Assembly (NCBI RefSeq): GCF_001456355.1
Contig: NZ_CP010271.1
Span: forward strand, 2,294,001-2,358,000
DNA from: Mycobacteroides saopaulense
Lineage (GTDB): Bacteria; Actinomycetota; Actinomycetes; Mycobacteriales; Mycobacteriaceae
Length of the DNA: 64,000 nucleotides
Direction of reading: 5' to 3'
The notes below the pieces were generated by a model. That model ran no database searches and was not told where the DNA came from. It saw only the letters and a list, made by a program, of their open reading frames with translations. Positions 28,882-39,469 of the stretch are shown one piece after another (position 1 is the stretch's first letter; each line of letters starts with the position of its first letter). The translations under genes were made by a program, and so were the position numbers.

Positions 28882-29406
28882 GTGCACGCGCCCAAACGCG
28901 AGATCTTCGACCTCGATGCACTCACCAACACCGACCCGAAGGGCATCGTGCGGTCGGTGGACCGGTACCGGGTGGAGCCGTGGGGGCTGTACATGGCGCG
29001 CGCGACGCCCGGCCGCGCACAGTTCCACTACCTGGAATCCTGGCTGCTCCCGACGTTGGGCTTGCGTGCCAATGTCTTCCACTTCAGTCCGGGATTTGAG
29101 CGCGATCAGGACTATTACCTGGACGTCGGCGAGTTCGTCTCCGGCGCCTCGCGGTGGGAGGCCACCGACCACTATCTTGACCTCGTGGTGCGTTGCGGAC
29201 GCGAAACCGAGATGACGGATGTCGACGAATTGCTCGAAGCGCACAAATTGGGTCTCTTATCCACGGCCACAACGGAACTCGCCATACGCCGGGCGGCCAC
29301 CGCTGTCGACGGACTGGCCGGGCACGGACATGATCTGAACGCCTGGCTCGCCGCGGCCGGAATGCCGCTGACCTGGCGCGACCAGAACGGAGCTGCTCAT
29401 GCCTGA
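28882..29406 (+). CDS. DUF402 protein (Rv1632c-like)
   Basis: This 174-residue protein contains DPKGIVRSVDRYRVEPWGLYMAR and DQDYYLDVGEF, with the clustered acidic residues (DHYLDLVVRCG, TDVDELLEAH) that mark the DUF402 fold, whose characterised members are metal-dependent nucleotide or RNA phosphatases. The substrate here is unknown. GTG 28882 (VHAPKREIFDLD) follows a purine-rich ribosome site; an in-frame ATG at 28834 is an alternative. It overlaps the next gene by 8 bp. Confidence 0.75.
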   Translation: MHAPKREIFDLDALTNTDPKGIVRSVDRYRVEPWGLYMARATPGRAQFHYLESWLLPTLGLRANVFHFSPGFERDQDYYLDVGEFVSGASRWEATDHYLDLVVRCGRETEMTDVDELLEAHKLGLLSTATTELAIRRAATAVDGLAGHGHDLNAWLAAAGMPLTWRDQNGAAHA

Positions 29407-30397
29407 GACCATTCGCTGGGGAATCATCGGTCCCGGCCGCATCGCCGGCAATGTGGCCCGGGACTTCCCGCTCACGCCGGGAGCCGAGTTGGTGGCCGTC
29501 GCCTCCCGTTCTCCGGAGCGTGCCGGGGACTTCGCCGGGGTACACGGAATTCCGCAAGTCTTCGGCTCGTATCGGGAGTTGCTGGCCGCTCCCGATGTGG
29601 ACGCGGTGTACATCGCCACGCCACATCCCCAGCACCGACGGGTCGCCATCGCGGCTCTCACCGCCGGAAAGGCGATCCTGGTCGAGAAGACCTTCACCGC
29701 GACCGTCTCGGGGGCCCAGGAGATCATCGACATCGCAAGGGCCAGGGGCGTTTTTGCCATGGAGGCAATGTGGACGCGATTTCAGCCGGCGATCGTCGCC
29801 GCGAAAAAGCTTGTCGACGACGGGGTCATCGGTGAGGTGCGGCAGGTTCAGGCGGATCTCGGGGTGGACCGCCCGTTCGATCCCGAAGATCGGTTGTTCA
29901 ATCGCGTGCTCGGCGGCGGAGCATTGCTCGACCTCGGCGTTTATGTGGTTTCGCTGGCCCAGTACTTCTTGGGGGATCCCGCGGCGGTGGTGGCTCACGG
30001 CTCGTTGTTCCCCACGGGAGTGGACGCCGAAGCCGGCCTGCTGTTGCGGTACGACGACGGACGCAGCGCAACCCTGCTGTGCTCACTTTTGCATCCCACA
30101 CCCGGTCAGGCGCGCATCTTCGGCACCGAGGGTTGGATCGACATCCTCCCCCGCTTCCATCATCCGCGCGAGATCGTGTTGCACCGCAAGGGATCTGATC
30201 CCGAACCGATAGTACGTCCGCCCGTCGGCGGCGGGTACAGTCACGAACTCGCGGAGGTCACCCGGTGCCTGCTGGAGGGCAGAGCGCAGAGCGCGGTGAT
30301 GCCGCTGGCCGACACGTTGGCGGTGCAACGGGTACTCAACACGGCCTGCGAACAACTCGGGGTTGATCACACCGAAGACCCCGCTGACCTGGACTGA
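29399..30397 (+). CDS. Gfo/Idh/MocA-family oxidoreductase
   Basis: This 332-residue protein has an N-terminal Rossmann fold (WGIIGPGRIAGNVARDF, then VASRSPERAGDFA), the VYIATPHPQHRRVA motif, and the EKTFTA motif with the family catalytic Lys. The C-terminal half is the beta-sheet substrate domain. It probably oxidises or reduces a sugar or cyclitol with NAD(P). It is coupled to the DUF402 gene by overlap. No neighbouring sugar gene points to a substrate. Confidence 0.85.
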   Translation: MPETIRWGIIGPGRIAGNVARDFPLTPGAELVAVASRSPERAGDFAGVHGIPQVFGSYRELLAAPDVDAVYIATPHPQHRRVAIAALTAGKAILVEKTFTATVSGAQEIIDIARARGVFAMEAMWTRFQPAIVAAKKLVDDGVIGEVRQVQADLGVDRPFDPEDRLFNRVLGGGALLDLGVYVVSLAQYFLGDPAAVVAHGSLFPTGVDAEAGLLLRYDDGRSATLLCSLLHPTPGQARIFGTEGWIDILPRFHHPREIVLHRKGSDPEPIVRPPVGGGYSHELAEVTRCLLEGRAQSAVMPLADTLAVQRVLNTACEQLGVDHTEDPADLD

Positions 30398-30438
30398 TCG
30401 CGTTGCCGCCGTCTCCCGGGCCCCGGTAGGATGCCGAT

Positions 30439-30849
30439 ATGCGCGCCTTCCTCCGAGGACTGGGCGCTGGCGGGACGGCGGCGGTAACCCTGGCTCTCCT
30501 GGCAGCACCAGCCTCCGCAGCCGAGCTGCACAACATCAGCTACATCGCCCGTGTCGATGGGCTCGGCCGTGGTATCTCCGTGACGTTCAAGACCGATCCG
30601 GTGGACCGGCGGACCGAACAACCTCGTTTGGGGCCCGGCGAGACCTGGGAGGTCAACCTGGTGATGGACGACCCGCAGCAGGCGGGGATGACCGTGCGGG
30701 TGCTGCCTCCCTACGGTGTCGGATTGCACTGTGAAGTGCAGGTCGACGACGTGGTTGTCGACTCGCAGGACCTGACGGTGCCACCCGCGCTGGGCATCTT
30801 CAACGGACCCGTCAACGACAGCGTCACCTGTGGTCACTTCAACTCGTAA
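30439..30849 (+). CDS. Small secreted protein, unknown
   Basis: This 136-residue protein has a signal peptide ending near ASAAE (about residue 27) and a beta-rich mature part with two Cys residues (LHCEVQ and VTCGHFNS) that could pair. VSYIA-like and [10 protein letters not shown] segments suggest a small Ig-like or MmpS-like fold, but I do not recognise a family. The ATG lies 6 nt after TAGGAT, so it is probably leaderless. Confidence 0.7.
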   Translation: MRAFLRGLGAGGTAAVTLALLAAPASAAELHNISYIARVDGLGRGISVTFKTDPVDRRTEQPRLGPGETWEVNLVMDDPQQAGMTVRVLPPYGVGLHCEVQVDDVVVDSQDLTVPPALGIFNGPVNDSVTCGHFNS

Positions 30850-30911
30850 GCACGAGTCAAATTAGTCACTTCTGTACCCCGGACCTGCACAAAAACCGCT
30901 ACAATGGCGCC

Positions 30912-31376
30912 ATGCGCCTGAACTCCATTCGTCGTCCCATTCGCAGTGCGGGAATTGCGATAGTCGCCGCGGGAATTGCCGCGAGCACAATCCCCGCGAT
31001 TGCCTCCGCCGACTCGACCGATGACTATCCAATTCCCCGGCGAATGCTGAAGACCACGTGTACTGCCGAGCAGTATCTGGCAGCGGTTCGCGATTATGAC
31101 CCGATCTACTACACGCGGTACATGATCGATAAGAACAACAAGCCCGATTATGTGCAGCAGGCGACAATCGACCGGATTCACGAGTTCTTCGCAAAGGACT
31201 ACGCCGGCCGCCGCGCGGAGTCCGAGGTTTTCGCGGTGAACTACCCGCCGGAGGCACTGACGTCGCAGTGGCCCAACTGGGGCAAGATCTTCTTCAACAA
31301 CAAGGGTGTCGTCGCCAAGGGCACCGAGAACTGCAGCAAGTACCCGTCCGACATGTCGGTCTGGGACGGCCCCTAA
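30912..31376 (+). CDS. Secreted DUF5078-like protein
   Basis: This 154-residue protein has a signal peptide (cleavage near IASAD) and a mature domain with [36 protein letters not shown], and a second Cys in GTENCSKYP, suggesting one disulfide. The pattern matches a mycobacterial secreted family I remember as DUF5078. TACAAT ends 6 nt before the ATG, giving a probable leaderless start. A strong terminator follows the stop. Confidence 0.75.
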   Translation: MRLNSIRRPIRSAGIAIVAAGIAASTIPAIASADSTDDYPIPRRMLKTTCTAEQYLAAVRDYDPIYYTRYMIDKNNKPDYVQQATIDRIHEFFAKDYAGRRAESEVFAVNYPPEALTSQWPNWGKIFFNNKGVVAKGTENCSKYPSDMSVWDGP

Positions 31377-31386
31377 CCAAGCGCAT

Positions 31387-31427
31387 AGAAAACGCCCCGC
31401 GGTGATCGCACCGTGGGGCGTTTTTTC
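31387..31427. terminator. Strong bidirectional intrinsic terminator
   Basis: The stem ACGCCCCGCGGTG pairs with CACCGTGGGGCGT (13 bp, one G-U) around a 4-nt loop. It is flanked by GAAAA on the left and TTTTTT on the right. It follows the DUF5078-like gene by 14 nt and could also stop transcription coming from the mmpL side. Confidence 0.9.
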
Positions 31428-31469
31428 TATTCCGGACAGGACCCCGGCGCACCGATTCCCCAACAACGA

Positions 31470-31504
31470 GTTCGGCCCCCATGCCATAAGCACGGGGGCC
31501 GAAC
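31470..31504 (-). terminator. Hairpin downstream of the mmpS-mmpL operon
   Basis: An 11-bp perfect stem, GTTCGGCCCCC/GGGGGCCGAAC, with a 13-nt loop lies 11 nt after the mmpL stop. It lacks a real U tract, like many mycobacterial terminators. Confidence 0.6.
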
Positions 31505-31515
31505 TGCACTAGCCG

Positions 31516-34506
31516 TTAGACCTGCGGTCGTGGAAACTCCGTGGTGACCGGGTCGTCATGTCCGGGACCGACATTCGGTCCAACGGGCACGGGTGCCGGT
31601 GGTGGCGGAACCTGCTCGACCGGCACCGGAGGCGGCGGAGGATCCGTCGCGTACTTGCTCACCTTCATGGGCCACCAGAACCACCGGCCCATGAGAGCGG
31701 CGATCGCCGGTGTCATGAATGCCCGGATGATGAAGGTGTCGAAGAGCAGCCCGAGGCAGATCGCCGACCCGGACTGTCCGATGGCGATCAGATCGCTGGT
31801 GATCATCGATCCCATGGTGAACGCGAACACCAGACCGGCCTGGGTGGCGACGCTTCCGGATCCACCCACACCGCGCAGGATCGCCGTGTTCAGGCCGCCG
31901 TGGAGTTCTTCCTTGAATCTGGATACCAATAGCAGGTTGTAGTCCGATCCGACCGCCAACAAGATGATGACGGTGAACGGCAGCACGAACCAGTGCAGCT
32001 GCAGGCCGAGGATGTGCTCCCACAGCAGCACCGACAGACCGAACGACGCGCCCAGCGATATCGCGATGGTGCCGACAATCGTGAAGGCCGCCACGATACT
32101 TCGCGTGATCACCAGCATGATCACGAAGATCAGGCACAGCGACGCGATGACCGCGATCATCAAGTCGTACTTCACCATTTCGCCGATGTCGTGGTAGGTC
32201 GGAGCGGTACCGCCGAGGTAAAGCTTGGCTTCGTCCAGTGGCGTGCCCTTGATCGCATTCTTGGCGGCCTTGAGTTCGACCTCCGTGTTGGCCAGTGACT
32301 CATTACTGGCGTAGTCACCCTCGTGCGTGATGATGAACTGCGCGGCCTTGCCGTCCGGCGACATCATCAGCTTGACGCCCTTCTTGAAGTCTTCGTTGTC
32401 GAAGGCTTCCGGCGGCAGGTAGAAGAAGTCGTCGTTCTTCGCCTCGTCGAACGCCTGACCCATCACCGTTGCGGTGTCGGTCATGCGATCCATCTGGGTG
32501 ATCATGCCGTTCATCGTGCTGTACATGGTCAGCATGGTGTTTCGCATGTTCTTGGTGATGGCGATCATCGGTGGCAACTGCTCCACCATCTGCGGCATCA
32601 GCTTGTCCATATTGGTCACATCCGCGAGCAACCCCTGCATGCTCTCGGTGAGCTTGTCGATGCCATCGATGGTGTCGAATAGCGAGCGCATGGACCAGCA
32701 CATCGGAATATCGAAGCAGTGCTTTTCCCAATAGAAGTAGTTGCGCAACGGCCGGAATTGATCATCGAAATTCGCAATGTTGTCGCGCATTTCATTGGCC
32801 ACTGCCAACATATCCGGAGTAGTGACGGTAGCCATATGGTGCGTTACGCCGACGAGCTCCTTCATGATGCTGTACATGCGTTCCATGATCGCGATCATCG
32901 AACCCATATCGTCGGCCATCTTCAACATGTCCGACATGCTGTTCTTCAGGTAATTCATGTTCTCGGTCATGGATACCGATTGCATGCTCACCTGGAATGG
33001 CACCGAGCTGTGGTCGATGGGAGCACCCATCGGCCGGGTCATGCTCTGCACCTTGTTGATGCCCTCGACGCGGAACACGTTCTTCGCGATCCGGTCCAGC
33101 ACCAACATGTTGGCCGGGGTGCGCAGATCCTTGTCTGCCTCGACGATCAGGATGTCCGGGTTCATTCTCGCCTTGGAGAAGTGGCGGTCGGATGCCTGGA
33201 AGCCCTGGATCGACGGCAAGCTGCCCGGGATGTAGTACCGGTCGTTGTAGTTGACCGTGTACGACGGCAGGATTCCCAGGCCCAGCAGCGCGATGATCAT
33301 GGTGACGGCCAGGATCGGTCCGGGCCAGCGCACGATGGCGGTACCGACCTTGCGCCAGGTCCGGTTCTTGATGGTGCGCTTGGACTCCAGCAAGCCGAAC
33401 TTCGTCGCGACCAGCAGCACCGCAGGCCCGATGGTCAGCGATGCGGCCACCACGACCAGCATGCCGATCGCGCACGGCACACCCAAGGACTCGAAGTACG
33501 GCAGACGGGTGAACTTCAAGCAGAACGTCGCGCCGGCGATGGTCAAGCCCGAACCCAGGATCACGTGCGAGACACTGTGATACGTCAGGTAGAAGGATTC
33601 GAGACGCTCCTTACCCTCCGCTCTCAACTCTTGATATCGCCCGATCAAGAAGATCGCGTAGTCGGTACCGGCCGCGATGGCCAACGACGTCAGCAGGTTC
33701 ACCGCAAATGTCGACAACCCGATGATTTCGGCGTTACCGAGGATGGCGACCACACCACGGGCGGCACCCAGTTCCACGAACACCATGAACAGGATGAGCA
33801 GCACCGTCGTTATCGACCGATAGATGAACAACAGCATGATCGTGATGACGATGAAGGTGATGCCCGTCATCTTGAGCATGCTCTTGTCGCCGGCGTCGTT
33901 CATGTCCATCGTCAGCGCGGCCTGCCCGGTGACGAAGACCTTGAGGCCGTCCGGATATGTGTTGTTCTTCTTTGTCTCGTCGATGAGCTTGGCGACGAGA
34001 TCCTGGACCGCGGTGACGGACTCCTTGCCTTCCGTCGTGCCCTGGTCGCCCCGCAGGTTCAGCTGAACGTAGGCGGCCTTCTCGTCGACGCTCTGCGCGC
34101 CACCGGCGGTGATGCGATCGCCCCAGAAGTCCTGGGCGTATTCGACGTGTTTGGTGTCGGCGCGCAGCCGCTTGACCAGCTCGCGGTAGAAGGTGTGCGC
34201 CTTGTCGTTCATATCGGTGGAGAACTTGGTATCGCTCTCCAGCAGCACCATGACCATGCTGTCGGAGTTGAACTGCTGGAACAGTTCTCCTTGACGCTTG
34301 ATCGCCTGGTATGACGGCGCGTCCTTGGACGCCAACGACACCGAGTGCTCTTTGCCGACCTCTTCGAGCTGAGGCACCACCACGTTGACGATCACGGTCA
34401 GCACCAGCCAAGCGAGAATGATCGGCACTGAGAACGTGTGGATGAAACGCGCTATGCGCGAAGGCTTTTGGGTTGCGCCGTGAGTAGGAGCGCTATGTGT
34501 ACTCAT
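31516..34506 (-). CDS. mmpL: MmpL-family RND transporter (pair 1)
   Basis: This 996-residue protein has the MmpL layout: one N-terminal membrane helix, porter domain D1, five more helices, a long helical/coiled D2 insertion (~residues 480-740), then six helices. The proton-relay Asp-Tyr pairs are visible in [16 protein letters not shown] and [17 protein letters not shown]. The C-terminal tail is Pro-rich and ends TTEFPRPQV. It overlaps mmpS by ATGA. Similar MmpS5-MmpL5-type pairs export siderophores and drugs; the cargo here is unknown. It is clearly paralogous to pair 2. Confidence 0.93.
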   Translation of the reverse strand: MSTHSAPTHGATQKPSRIARFIHTFSVPIILAWLVLTVIVNVVVPQLEEVGKEHSVSLASKDAPSYQAIKRQGELFQQFNSDSMVMVLLESDTKFSTDMNDKAHTFYRELVKRLRADTKHVEYAQDFWGDRITAGGAQSVDEKAAYVQLNLRGDQGTTEGKESVTAVQDLVAKLIDETKKNNTYPDGLKVFVTGQAALTMDMNDAGDKSMLKMTGITFIVITIMLLFIYRSITTVLLILFMVFVELGAARGVVAILGNAEIIGLSTFAVNLLTSLAIAAGTDYAIFLIGRYQELRAEGKERLESFYLTYHSVSHVILGSGLTIAGATFCLKFTRLPYFESLGVPCAIGMLVVVAASLTIGPAVLLVATKFGLLESKRTIKNRTWRKVGTAIVRWPGPILAVTMIIALLGLGILPSYTVNYNDRYYIPGSLPSIQGFQASDRHFSKARMNPDILIVEADKDLRTPANMLVLDRIAKNVFRVEGINKVQSMTRPMGAPIDHSSVPFQVSMQSVSMTENMNYLKNSMSDMLKMADDMGSMIAIMERMYSIMKELVGVTHHMATVTTPDMLAVANEMRDNIANFDDQFRPLRNYFYWEKHCFDIPMCWSMRSLFDTIDGIDKLTESMQGLLADVTNMDKLMPQMVEQLPPMIAITKNMRNTMLTMYSTMNGMITQMDRMTDTATVMGQAFDEAKNDDFFYLPPEAFDNEDFKKGVKLMMSPDGKAAQFIITHEGDYASNESLANTEVELKAAKNAIKGTPLDEAKLYLGGTAPTYHDIGEMVKYDLMIAVIASLCLIFVIMLVITRSIVAAFTIVGTIAISLGASFGLSVLLWEHILGLQLHWFVLPFTVIILLAVGSDYNLLLVSRFKEELHGGLNTAILRGVGGSGSVATQAGLVFAFTMGSMITSDLIAIGQSGSAICLGLLFDTFIIRAFMTPAIAALMGRWFWWPMKVSKYATDPPPPPVPVEQVPPPPAPVPVGPNVGPGHDDPVTTEFPRPQV

Positions 34507-34931
34507 GCAGATTTCACCATGCAGAAGACTTGGGCGTTGTGGTTGGACGCGTTTTGTTCGTCCTTGACTTCACCGTTGGACAGGATGCGGCAGCCGATTT
34601 CGTCGCTGTCCCCCATCGCGACGACATTGGCGAAAACGGACGTCATGGTCGTCGTGATGGTCAGCTTCCACGGCAGCGTGGTGAACACGGCACGCTGCGG
34701 CTGGGCCTTGTCATCGAGGTAGTTGACCTCGCCCTTTGTCCCCGCGGGACCGAAGATTTCATAGACGATGTCTTTCGGGATGATGTTCTTGGAATCATCC
34801 TTGATGCCAATCGCCGAATTGATGCTCGTCGAGCCGAACACCCCGTGAAGCCGATAGACGCCGAAGGCAGCGGCCGCGATGACCACCACAACGACGAGCG
34901 GGATCCATACCCGCGTCAATATCTTGAAAAT
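34503..34931 (-). CDS. mmpS: MmpS-family membrane accessory protein (pair 1), probable AUU start
   Basis: This protein has one N-terminal membrane helix (VWIPLVVVVVIAAAAFGVY) and an extracytoplasmic beta-sandwich with KDIVYEIFGPAGTKGEVNYLD and a C-terminal CMVKSA, typical of MmpS. Cys pairs (IGCRI, FCMVK) are conserved. No ATG or GTG is in frame before the helix. A TTG at 34919 lacks a ribosome site, whereas ATT 34931 lies 8 nt after GAAGGGG and yields 142 residues. The same arrangement is found in the second mmpS. Confidence 0.85.
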   Translation of the reverse strand: MFKILTRVWIPLVVVVVIAAAAFGVYRLHGVFGSTSINSAIGIKDDSKNIIPKDIVYEIFGPAGTKGEVNYLDDKAQPQRAVFTTLPWKLTITTTMTSVFANVVAMGDSDEIGCRILSNGEVKDEQNASNHNAQVFCMVKSA

Positions 34932-35773
34932 CGTCCGATCCCCTTCACCCGTGTGGCCCGGGGGCCAACAACTCGACTCTGCTTATCGCGCCCCGGCCCA
35001 AACGCCGGCGCGATTCGCGCGCAAATAGTTACCAGCTAGTACGACACCGTGTTGTTTTTGCGGAGTCAGTGAGGTCAGGGGGCGTCCGGTCACATCGTCG
35101 GTTCATCCCACTTGGCTCCGCTCATGCTGATTTCTCAGTAATTCGTAAGGGATACTACATACGTTTGTCAGGGAACTGTACATGTGTCGTCAGTCACAAC
35201 TTGCCCGTTTCGTCCCCTGGGCACCCGCAACAGCCTAGTTAGCTACAAGCAAAAGTCAACAACCGATGACACGGTTCTATTCCCCGCTTCTTTTCCTATA
35301 TGTAACGAAAGGGCCTGCTCGCACATTCGAGTTGGTGTCTGGCCTGAGAATCGCAGCAGCTAACGGACCTACCCACTATTTGCCATCGCTACCTTTGGAG
35401 CGACCGCCCGTGACGCCTTTCGGCGCTTGGTGCGGGTCCGATGTGCGTGCGCGTCGCGACGCGCAATGGTGACCGATAACAACAAGCGCCACCGGGCGTG
35501 TCGTTGGTCACGAATGGCTGCAGCTCGGTGAGCAACGCCCCTGGGTGCGCATGAAAGCGGTCGCCGGCTGGCCAATCAGCAAACATTTTCAGATGACCGT
35601 GGGTCGTTTTGGAGTCCGCGATCGAATCGCCCCAATGCGTCTCAGCCGAGTTTCGCGTCGCGGCTGCGAGTACGGAACACCTCGCATATTACGAAGGGAT
35701 CTTGAACGGCGCCCAGCTACGCATGCCGCTTCTCGAGGAGAGCGGAATGCGTTCAGGTGGACACGTGACGGAG
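34932..35773. other. Long intergenic region between the two mmpS-mmpL pairs
   Basis: I see no credible gene in these 842 bases: all readings are short and lack protein-like composition or ribosome sites. The part from about 34990 to 35330 is AT-richer than its surroundings and probably holds the promoter and regulatory sites of mmpS pair 1. No copy of the CGTGCGTAACGCACG dyad of pair 2 is present. A paralogue-specific control is therefore likely. Confidence 0.6.
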
Positions 35774-38713
35774 TCAGACCGAAGGTCTTGGGAACTCCGT
35801 CGTCGCGGGGTCGGCGCCGTCGCCTGTGCCCACGGGCACGGGCTGTGCCGCGGCAGGTGTCTTGGGCGGCGGCAGCGGTCGCGTCCGCACGTTCAGCGGC
35901 CACCAGAACCACCGGCCGAGGATGGTCGCGATGGCAGGTGTCATGAACGACCGCACGATGAGCGTGTCGAACAGCAGTCCCAACGCGATTGTCGTACCGA
36001 CCTGGCCGATGATGCGCAGATCGCTGACCACCATGACGGCCATCGTGAAGGCGAAGACCAGTCCCGCAGAGGTCACGACGCTGCCGGTACCACCCATCGA
36101 GCGGATGATGCCGGTCTTGAGGCCCCCGTGCAGCTCTTCCTTGAGTCGCGACACCAACAGCAGGTTGTAGTCGGAGCCCACGGCAAGCAGCACGATGATG
36201 GCCATCTGCATGACGAGCCAGTGCAATTCGATGCCGAATATGTACTGCCAGATGATGACCGACAGACCGAACGATGCACCCAGCGATAGCGCAACCGTGC
36301 CCACGATGACGAGCGAGGCCACGAAGCTTCGTGTGATGAGCAGCATGATCAGGAAGATCAGGCACAGGGCGGAGATACCGGCGATCATCAGGTCGTAGCG
36401 GGCACCGTCGGACATGTCCTTGAACACGGCCGCGGTACCACCGAGCTCGATCTTGGCGTCCTCCAGCGGCGTGCCCTTGACGGCCTCGATAGCGGCCTGC
36501 TTGATCGGTTCGACGTGCGACAGGCCTTCCGGCGTCGCGGGATCCCCTCGATGGGAGATGATCATCCGGACGGCCTTGCCGTCGGGTGACAGGAACGATT
36601 TCATTCCGCGTTTGAAGTCTGCGTTGTCGAAGATCTCCGGCGGCAGATAGAACGAGTCGTCGTTCTTCGCGGCATCGAACGCCTTACCCATGGCGGTCGA
36701 GTTCTGGCTCATCTCGTCCATTTGGTTGTAGAAGCCGGACATGGTGCTGTGCTGCGTCAGCATCATCTTCTGCATGTCTTCCATGATCGGGACCATGGCC
36801 GACATATCCGACACCATCTTGGGCATCAGCTGATCCATCCGCTCCATGTTGACGACCATGCCGTCCATGGTTTCGGTCATTTCGTCGATCTTGTCGAGGG
36901 TGTCGAAGATCGAGCGCATCGCCTGACACATCGGGATGTCGAAGCAGTGCTTCTCCCAATACAGGTAGTTGCGAATCGGACGGAACCAGTCGTCGAAGTT
37001 CGAGATGCTGTCCCGCATCTCGTGGATGGTGCCCTGCAGGGTGTGCATGTCACCGACGAGTGAGTGCGTGATGCCCGCCATCGTGGTCATGTTGGCCAGG
37101 GTCCGCTTCATGATGACGACGTTCTCGCCCATCTTGTCGGCCTGGACCTTCATATCGGCCATGCGGTCCTTCATCAGCTTCATGTTCTGCAGCTGGCCCA
37201 CGCTCTGCATGCTGATGAGGAACGGGATCGAACTGTGCTCGATCGGAGTGCCCTGCGGACGGGTGATCGCCTGTACGCGTGCGATTCCCGGAACGCGGAA
37301 GACGGCCTTGGCGACCTTGTCGATCACCAGGAAGTCCGCCGAGTTCCGCATGTCGTGATCGGACTCGATGAGAAGCATCTCCGGGTTCATACGAGCCTGG
37401 GAGAAGTGGCGGTCGGCGGCCTGGAAGCCGGCGTTGGCCGGGATGTCCTTGGGGATGTACTTTTTGTCGTCGTAGCTGGTCCGGTAGCCCGGCAGGGCGG
37501 CCAGGCCGATGATCGCGATCGACAGCGCGGCGGCCAGTACCGGACCGGGCCAACGCACGATGGTGGTGCCGATCTTGCGCCAGGTGCGGATGCGCATGGC
37601 GCGCTTGGGTTCGAACAATCCGAAGCGGCTGCCAATGGTGATCAGGGCAGGCCCCAATGTGAGCGATACGAGCACGCCCACGAGCAGACCCACAGAGCAG
37701 GGCACGCCCAAGGTCTGGAAGTAGGGCATGCGGGTGAAGCTCAGGCAGTACATGGCACCGGCGATGGTCATACCCGAACCCAGGATGACGTGCGCCGTGC
37801 CGTGGAACATCTCGTAGTACGCCGCCTCTTTGTCGGAGCCCATCGCTCGGGCTTCCTGGTAGCGGCCGATGAGGAAGATGGCGTAGTCGGTGCCCGCGGC
37901 GATGGACAGCATCACCAGCAGGTTCACTGCGAAGGTGGACAGGCCGATGATCTCGGTGTCACCGAGGAAGGCGATCACGCCCCGCGCCGCGCTCAGCTGG
38001 ATGCCGACCAGCATGAAGACCATGATCACGGTGAAGATCGAACGGTAGAAGAACAGCAGCATCACCACAATGACCAGGAAGGTCAGTCCGGTAATCAGCT
38101 GGAGGCTGCCGTCACCGGCGTGGTTCATATCGGTCTGCAAGGCACCCGGTCCGGTGACGTAGACCGTGAGTCCATCGGGCAGCTTGGCGCCGTCCTTGGT
38201 CCAGTCGGCTTCGAGTTGTTTGACGATGTTGCGGGCGGCCTCGGTGGACTCGTTGGACAGCGTCTCGCCCATGTTGCCGGCGAGGTTCACCTGAACGTAG
38301 GTGGCCTTGCCGTCGGTGCTCTGTGCACCGGCCTCGGTAAGCGGGTCGCCCCAGAAATCCTGAACGTGCTGAACGTGTTTGGTGTCGGCACGCAACCGCG
38401 ACACCATCTCGTCGTAGAACTTGTGCGAATCGGGCCCCAGACGCTCCAGCCCCTCGAGCACGATCATGACGACGCTGTCGGAGTCGGACTCCTTGAACAT
38501 CTTGCCCATGTTCTTCATCGCCTGCATGGACGGTGCACTCTGCGGGCTCAGCGAAACGGTGTGCTCCTTGCCCACCTGCTCCAACTGCGGCACAAACGTA
38601 TTGAGTGCGAAGACAATGGCTAGCCAACCGATGACGATGGGGATCGACAGGCGCCGGATCCATTTGGCCATGAAGGTGGGTTCGGCCAAACGTCCTGTGT
38701 GTGACCCGCTCAT
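35774..38713 (-). CDS. mmpL: MmpL-family RND transporter (pair 2)
   Basis: This 979-residue transporter has the same MmpL plan as pair 1, with Asp-Tyr pairs in [16 protein letters not shown] and [17 protein letters not shown] and a Met-rich helical insertion between the halves. The C-terminal end TTEFPRPSV nearly matches pair 1, so the pairs arose by tandem duplication. It overlaps mmpS by ATGA. The nearby TetR gene and its operator-like repeats suggest that this pair is the directly repressed one. This layout resembles the M. abscessus MAB_2299c locus, from memory. Confidence 0.93.
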   Translation of the reverse strand: MSGSHTGRLAEPTFMAKWIRRLSIPIVIGWLAIVFALNTFVPQLEQVGKEHTVSLSPQSAPSMQAMKNMGKMFKESDSDSVVMIVLEGLERLGPDSHKFYDEMVSRLRADTKHVQHVQDFWGDPLTEAGAQSTDGKATYVQVNLAGNMGETLSNESTEAARNIVKQLEADWTKDGAKLPDGLTVYVTGPGALQTDMNHAGDGSLQLITGLTFLVIVVMLLFFYRSIFTVIMVFMLVGIQLSAARGVIAFLGDTEIIGLSTFAVNLLVMLSIAAGTDYAIFLIGRYQEARAMGSDKEAAYYEMFHGTAHVILGSGMTIAGAMYCLSFTRMPYFQTLGVPCSVGLLVGVLVSLTLGPALITIGSRFGLFEPKRAMRIRTWRKIGTTIVRWPGPVLAAALSIAIIGLAALPGYRTSYDDKKYIPKDIPANAGFQAADRHFSQARMNPEMLLIESDHDMRNSADFLVIDKVAKAVFRVPGIARVQAITRPQGTPIEHSSIPFLISMQSVGQLQNMKLMKDRMADMKVQADKMGENVVIMKRTLANMTTMAGITHSLVGDMHTLQGTIHEMRDSISNFDDWFRPIRNYLYWEKHCFDIPMCQAMRSIFDTLDKIDEMTETMDGMVVNMERMDQLMPKMVSDMSAMVPIMEDMQKMMLTQHSTMSGFYNQMDEMSQNSTAMGKAFDAAKNDDSFYLPPEIFDNADFKRGMKSFLSPDGKAVRMIISHRGDPATPEGLSHVEPIKQAAIEAVKGTPLEDAKIELGGTAAVFKDMSDGARYDLMIAGISALCLIFLIMLLITRSFVASLVIVGTVALSLGASFGLSVIIWQYIFGIELHWLVMQMAIIVLLAVGSDYNLLLVSRLKEELHGGLKTGIIRSMGGTGSVVTSAGLVFAFTMAVMVVSDLRIIGQVGTTIALGLLFDTLIVRSFMTPAIATILGRWFWWPLNVRTRPLPPPKTPAAAQPVPVGTGDGADPATTEFPRPSV

Positions 38714-39144
38714 GCGGACTTCACAAAGCAGTAGACGTAGGCGCTCACCTCGTTGGTATACCTTTCATCTTTTTTCTCGTCATTGGCCGTGATGCGGCAA
38801 CCCAGCCCGTCGGCATTGCGGGTTTGCGCCAGGATGTTTCCCGTCATCGACGGTGCCGTCGTGACGATCTCGATCGACCACGGCAACACCGCACCGTTGA
38901 TCTGATGCGGTTCGCCCTCTTTGTCGATGTAGTTGATGTCGGCGACGGTGCCGGGCGGGCCGAAGATCTCGTAGACCACGTGCTTGGGCTTGGAGTTGTT
39001 CTTGTCGTCGGTCATGCTGCCGGCGTAGGTGGGTAACTGGTGGGAGCCGAAGATGCCGCGGATCCGCCACACCGCGAAGCCCGCGATGGCCAGGACCAGC
39101 ACCATCACCACCGGGATCCAAGCCCGCTTGAGAACGCTGAGAAT
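38710..39144 (-). CDS. mmpS: MmpS-family membrane accessory protein (pair 2), probable AUU start
   Basis: This is a ~144-residue MmpS with helix [21 protein letters not shown] and a beta domain with [30 protein letters not shown], and CFVKSA. An in-frame TGA lies at 39159-39157. Between it and the helix there is no ATG, GTG or TTG before the GTG at 39111, which would cut into the helix. ATT 39144 lies 7 nt after GAAGGGG and gives [M][10 protein letters not shown], the normal MmpS N terminus. Confidence 0.87.
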   Translation of the reverse strand: MLSVLKRAWIPVVMVLVLAIAGFAVWRIRGIFGSHQLPTYAGSMTDDKNNSKPKHVVYEIFGPPGTVADINYIDKEGEPHQINGAVLPWSIEIVTTAPSMTGNILAQTRNADGLGCRITANDEKKDERYTNEVSAYVYCFVKSA

Positions 39145-39388
39145 CGTAAAACCCCTTCACCCGTTGGCGTTTCGCAAACCGTCGCCGCCGCTTGCTCGAC
39201 CCTGGCTCAACTGCTGATCAGATTCCGCACCCGTCCGCCCCACGTGCAGGAGGCGGCGCAGCAATCGCCGCGTGATGGCTGCTTCGAGCCTCTACCGTCC
39301 GCGCGAGCCCGCCCGGACATTTCCCGAAGTAAACCATGCCTAAGGTCCGAACAGTCCGCTCCCTTCCAGCGCGTTTCATCAGGATCTT

Positions 39389-39459
39389 TAACGCATATCA
39401 CGTGCGTAACGCACGCTACCGGGTGGTTCGCTGCCTCGCAAATCACACGCCGTGCGTTA
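39389..39459. promoter_or_regulatory. TetR operator candidate between mmpS pair 2 and tetR
   Basis: A perfect dyad CGTGCGT-A-ACGCACG lies at 39401-39415. The half-site TAACGCA occurs at 39389-39395 and 39407-39413, and its reverse complement TGCGTTA at 39453-39459. The last copy overlaps the TATCCT -10 of the tetR gene. The arrangement fits repression of both divergent promoters. Confidence 0.7.
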
Positions 39460-39469
39460 TCCTCGGCAA

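Noticed and set aside
35266..35586. Short open frames between the mmpS-mmpL pairs
   Set aside because: They overlap each other on both strands, with no ribosome site or domain. The region is better read as regulatory.
39160..39160. GTG 39160 as the start of mmpS pair 2
   Set aside because: It is in the wrong frame (it reads [12 protein letters not shown]); the mmpS frame has a TGA at this position.
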